Positions 4,064 through 7,917 of a stretch of DNA of 7,917 bases are shown piece after piece. The DNA is from an uncultured Neisseria sp. GTDB taxonomy: Bacteria > Pseudomonadota > Gammaproteobacteria > Burkholderiales > Neisseriaceae. Position numbers and translations under genes: made by a program. The stretch's first letter is position 1, and the number at the start of each line of letters is the position of its first letter. Location of the stretch: positions 1 to 7,917 of the forward strand of contig CAMURX010000070.1 in NCBI GenBank assembly GCA_947097615.1, written 5' to 3'. The notes below the pieces were generated by a model. It saw nothing but the letters and a program-made list of their open reading frames with translations, had not been told where the DNA came from and searched no databases.

Positions 4064-6506
4064 TACGCAGCCGCAGGGCGTTGGCGAGCACCAGAAGCGA
4101 GCTGAGGCTCATGCCCAGGGCGGCGAGCCAGGGGGTGACGAAGCCGGCGGCGGCCAGCGGCACGGCGATGAGGTTGTACGCACTCGCCCACCACAGGTTT
4201 TGCCGGATAACGGCGGCGGTGCGTCTGGCCTGGCGCACGGCGGCGGGGATGACGGTCATGTCGTCGTTCAGCAGCACGATGTCGGCGCCCGCGCGGGTGA
4301 CGTCAGCACCGCCCGCCACGGCGGCGGAAACGTCGGCGGCGGCGAGGACGGGGGCGTCGTTGATGCCGTCGCCCACCATCAGCACCACGCCGCCCTGCCG
4401 TTGCAGGGTTTTAACGTAGGCGGGTTTGTCTTCGGGCGCGGCTTCGGCGCAAAAGGCGTCGGCGTGGAGGCTGTCGGCCAGCGCGGCGACGGCGGCTTGG
4501 CGGTCGCCGCTGAGGATGTGCAGTTTCAGGCCGAGGCCGCGCAGCTCGGCGGCGGTTTGCGGCACGCTGTCTTTGCTTTGGTCGGCCAGCAGGAACAGGG
4601 CTTGGAAGCCGTGGCGGCTGCCCAGCGCGATAAGCGTGCCTTGCAGGGCGGGATCGTCGGTTTCAGACGGCCTCTGTCCCGCTGTTTCGCCGACAAATTC
4701 GGGTTTGCCCAATGCCCACAGGCCGCGTTCGCCGTTGACGGTGAGATTGGCGCTGACGCCGTGGCCGACGCGGTTGGCACGCTCCTGCGGCGCGAGGTCG
4801 GGGAGGTCTTGCGGAAGCGGCAGGTCGTTAAAGGCGCGGGCGATCGGGTGTTCCGACTGCGCTTCGAGCACTTGGGCGATGTGCAGGGCTTGGGTTTCGC
4901 TCAGGCTGCCGGTCAAGACGGTTTTTTCGATTTTCAGACGGCCTGCAGTGAGCGTGCCCGTTTTGTCGAACACGGCGTCGGTGGCGGCGGCCAGCGTTTC
5001 CAATGCGCTGCCGCCCGCGACGAGCACGCCTTCGGCGGCGAGTTTGCCGGTGCTGGCGGCCAGCGCGGTGGGCGTGGCCAGTGACAGGGCGCAGGGGCAG
5101 GTGATGACCAGCAGCGACACGGTAATCCACAGTGCCTGATGGATGCCTGCGTGCCACCACCAGAAAAGGAACACGGGCAGGGCGAACACAATCATGCCGC
5201 CGACAAAGCGTGAGGCGTAGCGGTCGGCCAACAGGGCGAGGCGCGGTTTTTGCGACAGGGTTTTGTCGAGCAGGCGGGCGATGTGCGACAGGCGGGTGTC
5301 GCCGCCGACGCTGTCGGCGCGGATGATGAGCGGGCTTGCGGCGTTGAGCGTGCCCGCCGTGACCTTGTCGCCCGCGCGTTTGGCGACGGGCAGGTTCTCG
5401 CCGGTGAGCATGGCTTCATCGGCCTCGCTCTCGCCTGAGAGCACCGTGCCGTCGGCGGGAATGACTTCGCCCGCCTTCACCAGCAGCACGTCGCCCGCCG
5501 CCAGCCGCGCCACCGCCGCTTCTTCGCTGCGCTCGCTGCGCGGATAGTCGGGCAGCAGATGGCAGAAGGCGGGCACGAGTTTCACCAGCCGCTCGGCCGC
5601 GTCGCCCGCTTTTTGCCGCGCGTTCTGTTCCATAAACCGCCCCAGCGACAGCAAAAACACCAGCATCGCCAGCCCTTCGAAATACATGCCCTGTCCCGCA
5701 TTGGTGAGCAGCGCGTACACGCCCGCGCCGAAGGCCAGCCAGATCGACAGCGCAATCGGCGTGTCCATGCCCGCGCGGCGGTTGTTGATGTCGCGCAGGC
5801 AGCCTCGGTAAAACGGCACGGCAGCGTAGAAAATCACGGGCAGCACCATCAGGAAGCCGCCCCAGTGCAGGATGGTGAGAAACTGCGGCTCGATGTCGTC
5901 GTAAAGATAGGTCGGCAGGGCGAACATCATCGTCTGCATCATGCACATGCCTGCCACCGCCAGCCGCACGATGGCCTTTTTGCGCGACTTCTGCGCCGCC
6001 TCTTCGGCCTTGCGCGCGTCGTAGGGCAGGGCGGCATAACCCGTCTGCCGCACCGCCAGCAGGATGTCCGACAACTTCGTGCGCCCCTCGTCCCAGCGCA
6101 CCCGCGCTTTGAGCGTGCTGTAATTGAGTTCGGCCGACAACACGCCGTCCAGCCGCAACAGCCGCTGCTCGATCAGCCACACGCAGGCGGCGCAGGTCAC
6201 GCCGTCGAGCATCAACACCGCCTCGCGCCCGTTTTCCGATACGGCGGCAACGAAATCGCGCTGCACGTCGGGCAGATCGTACAGTTTAAGCTGCGCCAGC
6301 ATATCGGGCGGCGGCAGCGCGGCCTGCTCCGCATCGGCGGTGCGCCGGCGGTAATAATTGCCCAAACCCGCGTCGATAATGCTTTGCGCCACGGCCTGGC
6401 AGCCCGCGCAGCAGGCGGGATGCTCCTGCCCTTCGTAGGCAATGTTCAGATGCAGACCCTCGGGCACGGGCTCGCCGCAATGGAAACAGTTGGCTTCGTT
6501 TTTCAT
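4053..6506 (-). CDS. ccoI: Cu+-transporting P1B-type ATPase, CcoI/FixI type
   Basis: 817 aa. Seen in order: a Cys-rich N-terminal metal-binding domain (CFHC at 7-10, CCAGC at 32-36) as in FixI/CcoI; an HMA domain with GVTCAAC (Cys105, Cys108); membrane helices; the actuator TGE (368-370); the channel motif CPC (470-472); DKTGTLT with phosphorylated Asp514; SEHP (His553-Pro554); GDGINDAP (712-719); and last helices with YN and MSLSS, the Cu+ signature of the P1B-1 group. Known: CcoI/FixI moves Cu+ across the inner membrane for assembly of cbb3 cytochrome oxidase, the main Neisseria oxidase, whereas CopA proteins mainly detoxify. The extra N-terminal domain favours CcoI, though no cco gene is adjacent. 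Start at ATG 6504-6506: no Shine-Dalgarno, and a TACAAT at 6515-6520 only 8 bp upstream. DUS lie in the coding sequence at 4662 and 4933, and the stop TGA (4053-4055) is inside a DUS. CopA is the alternative. Confidence 0.9.
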   Translation of the reverse strand: MKNEANCFHCGEPVPEGLHLNIAYEGQEHPACCAGCQAVAQSIIDAGLGNYYRRRTADAEQAALPPPDMLAQLKLYDLPDVQRDFVAAVSENGREAVLMLDGVTCAACVWLIEQRLLRLDGVLSAELNYSTLKARVRWDEGRTKLSDILLAVRQTGYAALPYDARKAEEAAQKSRKKAIVRLAVAGMCMMQTMMFALPTYLYDDIEPQFLTILHWGGFLMVLPVIFYAAVPFYRGCLRDINNRRAGMDTPIALSIWLAFGAGVYALLTNAGQGMYFEGLAMLVFLLSLGRFMEQNARQKAGDAAERLVKLVPAFCHLLPDYPRSERSEEAAVARLAAGDVLLVKAGEVIPADGTVLSGESEADEAMLTGENLPVAKRAGDKVTAGTLNAASPLIIRADSVGGDTRLSHIARLLDKTLSQKPRLALLADRYASRFVGGMIVFALPVFLFWWWHAGIHQALWITVSLLVITCPCALSLATPTALAASTGKLAAEGVLVAGGSALETLAAATDAVFDKTGTLTAGRLKIEKTVLTGSLSETQALHIAQVLEAQSEHPIARAFNDLPLPQDLPDLAPQERANRVGHGVSANLTVNGERGLWALGKPEFVGETAGQRPSETDDPALQGTLIALGSRHGFQALFLLADQSKDSVPQTAAELRGLGLKLHILSGDRQAAVAALADSLHADAFCAEAAPEDKPAYVKTLQRQGGVVLMVGDGINDAPVLAAADVSAAVAGGADVTRAGADIVLLNDDMTVIPAAVRQARRTAAVIRQNLWWASAYNLIAVPLAAAGFVTPWLAALGMSLSSLLVLANALRLRKAV
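4662..4673 (-). repeat. AG-DUS inside the Cu-ATPase gene (RPSE frame)
   Basis: Perfect AGGCCGTCTGAA in sense orientation, read as Arg-Pro-Ser-Glu within a loop of the nucleotide-binding domain (TAGQRPSETDD), where an insertion should be tolerated. Confidence 0.95.
4933..4944 (-). repeat. AG-DUS inside the Cu-ATPase gene (second frame)
   Basis: Perfect AGGCCGTCTGAA in sense orientation, read in a shifted frame as Gly-Arg-Leu-Lys directly after the DKTGTLTA motif, a conserved position. Confidence 0.95.
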
Positions 6507-6550
6507 GGCGGAGGATTGTACACGCTTTGGCGGCGGCGGCGGGGCGGGCT

Positions 6551-6593
6551 GAGGCCGTCTGAAAAAGCACGCGGGGGGTTTTCAGACGGCCTC
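6551..6593. terminator. Inverted DUS pair upstream of the Cu-ATPase
   Basis: AG-DUS at 6552-6563 (+) and 6581-6592 (-) form a 15-bp perfect stem (6551-6565 with 6579-6593) with a 13-nt loop. A degenerate copy (AGGCCGTCTGCC, minus strand) follows at 6597-6608. It lies 45 bp before the ATPase start, and GC-rich sequence rather than a U-tract flanks it, so it may be a leader structure or only an uptake site rather than a terminator. Confidence 0.45.
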
Positions 6594-6676
6594 GGCGGCA
6601 GACGGCCTCCCGTTTCGTCGTTTACCCGTTTGGGTTACACTGCGCGCCGTTTACGTTTCATACCCCCAAAATAATT

Positions 6677-6704
6677 ATGATAAAGTAATAAGAAAAGGCG
6701 GCAA
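6677..6704 (-). promoter_or_regulatory. Possible promoter for the Cu-ATPase
   Basis: On the minus strand, TTGCCG (6699-6704, 4/6), a 16-bp spacer and TATCAT (6677-6682, 5/6) in a locally AT-rich stretch. A transcript from here would have a leader of about 165 nt that contains the 6551-6593 hairpin. The -35 overlaps the edge of the orn terminator stem. Tentative. Confidence 0.3.
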
Positions 6705-6748
6705 AAGGCCGTCTGAAAGCATGAAACAGGGCTTTCAGACGGCCTTTT
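6703..6748. terminator. Strong bidirectional DUS terminator after orn
   Basis: AAAAGGCCGTCTGAAAGC (6703-6720), a 10-nt loop, and its exact reverse complement (6731-6748): an 18-bp perfect stem built on DUS at 6706-6717 (+) and 6734-6745 (-). T runs close both sides (TTTTT to 6749 on plus; TTTT in the stem edge on minus). This is the best intrinsic terminator in the window, 32 bp past the orn stop. Confidence 0.8.
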
Positions 6749-6778
6749 TATTGCGTTGAAGCTGCGCTTTCAGACGGC
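6745..6778. repeat. 34-bp DUS-anchored repeat, copy B
   Basis: TTTTTATTG, CGTTGAAGCT, GCGC and the DUS core, abutting the orn stop codon; its DUS runs to 6780 (6769-6780). With the preceding DUS arm, 6734-6780 matches 7431-7477 at 42 of 47 positions without gaps. Confidence 0.8.
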
Positions 6779-6779
6779 C

Positions 6780-7337
6780 TCAATCCTGCGTCGGCAGTTT
6801 TAAGAAATGGTCGCGGTAGTAGCGCATTTCTTCGATGCTTTCGAGAATGTCGTCCAGCGCTTTGTGCGAGCCGCGTTTGATCACGCCTTTGGCGAGGGCG
6901 GGATGCCAGCGTTTGGCCAGCTCTTTGAGAGTGGAGACGTCGAGGTTGCGGTAGTGGAACCAGGCTTCGAGGCGCGGCATGTATTTCTGCATGAAGCGGC
7001 GGTCTTGGTGCACCGAGTTGCCGCACATCGGCGAGGCTTTTTCGGGTATCCACTCGGCGATGAAGTCGAGCAGCTTTTGTTCGACTTCGGCTTCGGTGTA
7101 ATGCGATTGGCGCACGCGCTCGGTGAGGCCGGTGCGGCCGTGGGTGGCGGTGCACCATTCGTCCATGGCGTCGAGAATCTCGTCGCTTTGGTGGATGACG
7201 TACACTTCCGATTGCGCCAATACGTTCAAATCGCTGTCGGTGATGATGACGGCGACTTCGATGATGCGCTCTTTTTCGGGGTCGAGCCCGGTCATTTCCA
7301 TGTCGAGCCAGCAGAGGTTGTTTGCGTTTCGGGTCAT
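6780..7337 (-). CDS. orn: Oligoribonuclease Orn (DEDDh 3'-5' exoribonuclease)
   Basis: 185 aa, close to E. coli Orn (181). Seen: Exo[10 protein letters not shown] with Asp12 and Glu14, Exo[13 protein letters not shown] with Asp112, ExoIII HKALDD with His158 and Asp163, giving the complete DEDDh set. Known: Orn is a dimeric cytoplasmic Mg2+/Mn2+ enzyme that finishes RNA decay by cleaving 2-5 nt nanoRNAs, including linear pGpG. I chose the ATG at 7335-7337 because the protein family starts with about ten residues before WLDMEMTG. A longer frame to 7376 would begin inside the TATAAT box and add residues encoded by a DUS. The chosen ATG directly follows an AG-DUS (7338-7349). A GAAGG overlapping the DUS start, 9 nt upstream of the ATG, is the only ribosome-binding candidate. 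The TGA overlaps the next DUS-flanked repeat by one base. Function is as sure as sequence allows. Confidence 0.96.
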   Translation of the reverse strand: MTRNANNLCWLDMEMTGLDPEKERIIEVAVIITDSDLNVLAQSEVYVIHQSDEILDAMDEWCTATHGRTGLTERVRQSHYTEAEVEQKLLDFIAEWIPEKASPMCGNSVHQDRRFMQKYMPRLEAWFHYRNLDVSTLKELAKRWHPALAKGVIKRGSHKALDDILESIEEMRYYRDHFLKLPTQD

Positions 7338-7349
7338 TTCAGACGGCCT
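7338..7349 (-). repeat. AG-DUS abutting the orn start codon
   Basis: Perfect AGGCCGTCTGAA on the minus strand, ending on the base just before the ATG, so the DUS occupies the usual ribosome-binding position. Confidence 0.95.
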
Positions 7350-7374
7350 TCGGTCAGTAAAAAAAACGGGCGGC

Positions 7375-7380
7375 ATTATA
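7375..7380 (-). promoter_or_regulatory. -10 box of the orn promoter
   Basis: Perfect TATAAT on the minus strand, 37 bp above the orn ATG. It is followed by GCCGCCC, a G and eight T. No -35 hexamer at 16-18 bp; that position is taken by a DUS. Shared downstream sequence with the ferredoxin promoter supports it. Confidence 0.6.
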
Positions 7381-7395
7381 GCGGAGGAGGCGGAT

Positions 7396-7425
7396 AAGAG
7401 GCCGTCTGAAAAGAGGCCGTCTGAA
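7396..7425 (+). repeat. Tandem 15-bp DUS repeat
   Basis: AAGAGGCCGTCTGAA occurs twice with no gap (7396-7410 and 7411-7425), each holding a perfect AG-DUS (7399-7410 and 7414-7425). Confidence 0.9.
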
Positions 7426-7445
7426 AAAAGTTCGGACGGCCTTTT
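7411..7445. terminator. DUS hairpin after the putative lipoprotein gene
   Basis: The second tandem DUS pairs with a near-DUS TTCGGACGGCCT (7431-7442, one mismatch to the DUS, kept as a G-U pair) over 15 positions with a 5-nt loop (7426-7430). Either tandem copy could supply the left arm. T-rich sequence flanks it on both strands. It lies about 70 bp past the lipoprotein stop. Confidence 0.6.
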
Positions 7446-7475
7446 GACTGCGTTGAAGCTGCGTTTTCAGACGGC
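7442..7475. repeat. 34-bp DUS-anchored repeat, copy C
   Basis: TTTTGACTG, CGTTGAAGCT, GCGT and the DUS core. Same spacing as copies A and B. Its DUS ends in an AT dialect copy. Confidence 0.8.
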
Positions 7476-7477
7476 AT
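7466..7477 (-). repeat. AT-DUS, the only copy of this dialect in the window
   Basis: The minus strand reads ATGCCGTCTGAA, the form favoured by N. meningitidis and N. gonorrhoeae, while the other 22 perfect copies begin AG. Confidence 0.95.
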
Positions 7478-7513
7478 GTGCACATTTTGCGGCGGGCGTC
7501 CCGTCTGTCTGTT

Positions 7514-7846
7514 TCAATCCGCCTGCTGCGGGGGTAGGGCGGTGAAGCCGAGTTGTTCGGCGCGACCGCGGTCGGCGGCGAGGATGGTGTAGACGTTGAT
7601 GCTGCCGGTTGCGCCGCCGCAGACTGCGGGGAAGGCGACGCCCTGCATTTGGTCTTTGCGCTCGGCGTATACGGGGATGCCCTCAAGCAGGCGGCGCATT
7701 TGCCGTGTGTCTATACCGCCGCCTTGGCATTGGCGGGATTCGTCGGAGCGGTAGACTTCTATGGTGGCGTTTTCAGACGGCCTGCCGCTTGTAGCGCAGG
7801 CGGTGCAGAGGAGGGCGGACAGTAGGACGGAAAGGGCGGGTTTCAT
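7514..7846 (-). CDS. Small putative lipoprotein of unknown function
   Basis: 110 aa. Seen: a short signal peptide (MKPALSVLLSALLCTAC) with Cys17 as the likely lipidated residue. The lipobox is imperfect, with Cys14 at -3 where Leu is usual, Thr at -2 and Ala at -1. The mature part holds RPSEN encoded by a DUS (7772-7783) right after the anchor, then VYRSDESRQCQGGGI (Cys40), RRLLEGIPVYAER, AFPAVCGGATGSINVY (Cys76) and AEQLGF near the end. Cys40 and Cys76 could form a disulfide. I do not recognise a named family; the conserved-looking CxGGGI and VCGGxTGxINVY blocks suggest a real domain. The start at ATG 7844-7846 has AGGAA 8 nt upstream. No promoter is clear. It ends at the hairpin/repeat group before orn and appears monocistronic. 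If lipidation fails it would be a soluble periplasmic protein. Confidence 0.8.
   Translation of the reverse strand: MKPALSVLLSALLCTACATSGRPSENATIEVYRSDESRQCQGGGIDTRQMRRLLEGIPVYAERKDQMQGVAFPAVCGGATGSINVYTILAADRGRAEQLGFTALPPQQAD
7772..7783 (-). repeat. AG-DUS inside the putative lipoprotein gene
   Basis: Perfect AGGCCGTCTGAA in sense orientation, read as Arg-Pro-Ser-Glu four residues after the presumed lipidated Cys. Confidence 0.95.
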
Positions 7847-7871
7847 CGGTGGTTTTCCTATCGGTTGGAGG

Positions 7872-7900
7872 AGGCCGTCTGAAAGGGTTTCAGACGGCCT
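7872..7900. terminator. Inverted DUS pair with 3-nt loop at the right edge
   Basis: AG-DUS at 7872-7883 (+) and 7889-7900 (-) form a 13-bp perfect stem with loop GGG. TTT closes the plus-strand side; no U-tract on minus. It probably ends the gene beyond the right edge or separates it from the lipoprotein gene. Confidence 0.6.
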
Positions 7901-7917
7901 TTGCCGTTGTTTTCAGC

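Noticed and set aside
3657..5084. Plus-strand open frame of 475 codons
   Set aside because: Antisense to the NTF2-like gene and the Cu-ATPase; low-complexity Gly/Ala/Val composition and no family motifs.
5559..6674. Plus-strand open frame of 371 codons
   Set aside because: Antisense to the Cu-ATPase N-terminal half; His/Gln/Arg-rich shadow of GC-rich coding sequence.
6780..7376. Longer orn start at 7374-7376
   Set aside because: That ATG overlaps a perfect TATAAT box, the added residues include DUS-encoded RPSE, and Orn proteins start close to the ExoI motif.
1..7917. CRISPR array or regularly spaced repeats
   Set aside because: The repeats present are DUS copies and DUS-linked hairpins at irregular spacing, with no spacer-repeat periodicity and no cas gene.

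Overview
The window comes from a GC-rich member of Neisseriaceae, most likely a Neisseria outside the meningococcus/gonococcus group. The main evidence is the DNA uptake sequence (DUS). I count 22 perfect copies of the 12-mer AGGCCGTCTGAA (the AG-DUS dialect), or its reverse complement, in 7.9 kb, plus one ATGCCGTCTGAA (AT-DUS) copy. Many are paired head to head as hairpins at gene ends, which is typical of Neisseria. The species cannot be fixed from this sequence alone.

All protein genes I can support lie on the minus strand. From right to left, in the direction of transcription, they are: a small putative lipoprotein (7514-7846), oligoribonuclease orn (6780-7337), a Cu+ P-type ATPase of the CcoI/FixI type (4053-6506), an NTF2/SnoaL-like protein (3525-3956), a secreted helical-repeat protein (2764-3432), a small GNAT acetyltransferase (2501-2746), a KpsS/LipB-type capsule Kdo-transferase homologue (1122-2360), and an RnfB-like 2x[4Fe-4S] ferredoxin whose 3' end is cut by the window edge (1-539). 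Between kpsS and the ferredoxin sits an AT-richer, about 300-bp relic of an insertion sequence. It has 15-bp perfect terminal inverted repeats, a surviving zinc-ribbon transposase N-terminus and probably a few residues of the C-terminus.

The secreted protein and the GNAT gene are 17 bp apart and probably cotranscribed. The ATPase and the NTF2-like gene may also be linked, since no clear promoter or U-tract terminator separates them. The other genes look like independent units. Three of them (ferredoxin, kpsS, orn) have a recognisable -10 box followed by the same discriminator, RCCGCCC. In the ferredoxin and orn cases a T7/T8 run follows and would fall at the very start of the transcript.

The content is mainly housekeeping: RNA turnover, copper delivery probably linked to cbb3 oxidase, and electron transfer. 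A solitary capsule gene and a decayed IS are the accessory elements. I see no CRISPR array, prophage, toxin-antitoxin pair or clearly new defence system. The less ordinary material is how DUS copies are used: as stop codons, as RPSE codons, next to a start codon, and inside a longer 34-bp repeat found at three gene ends.
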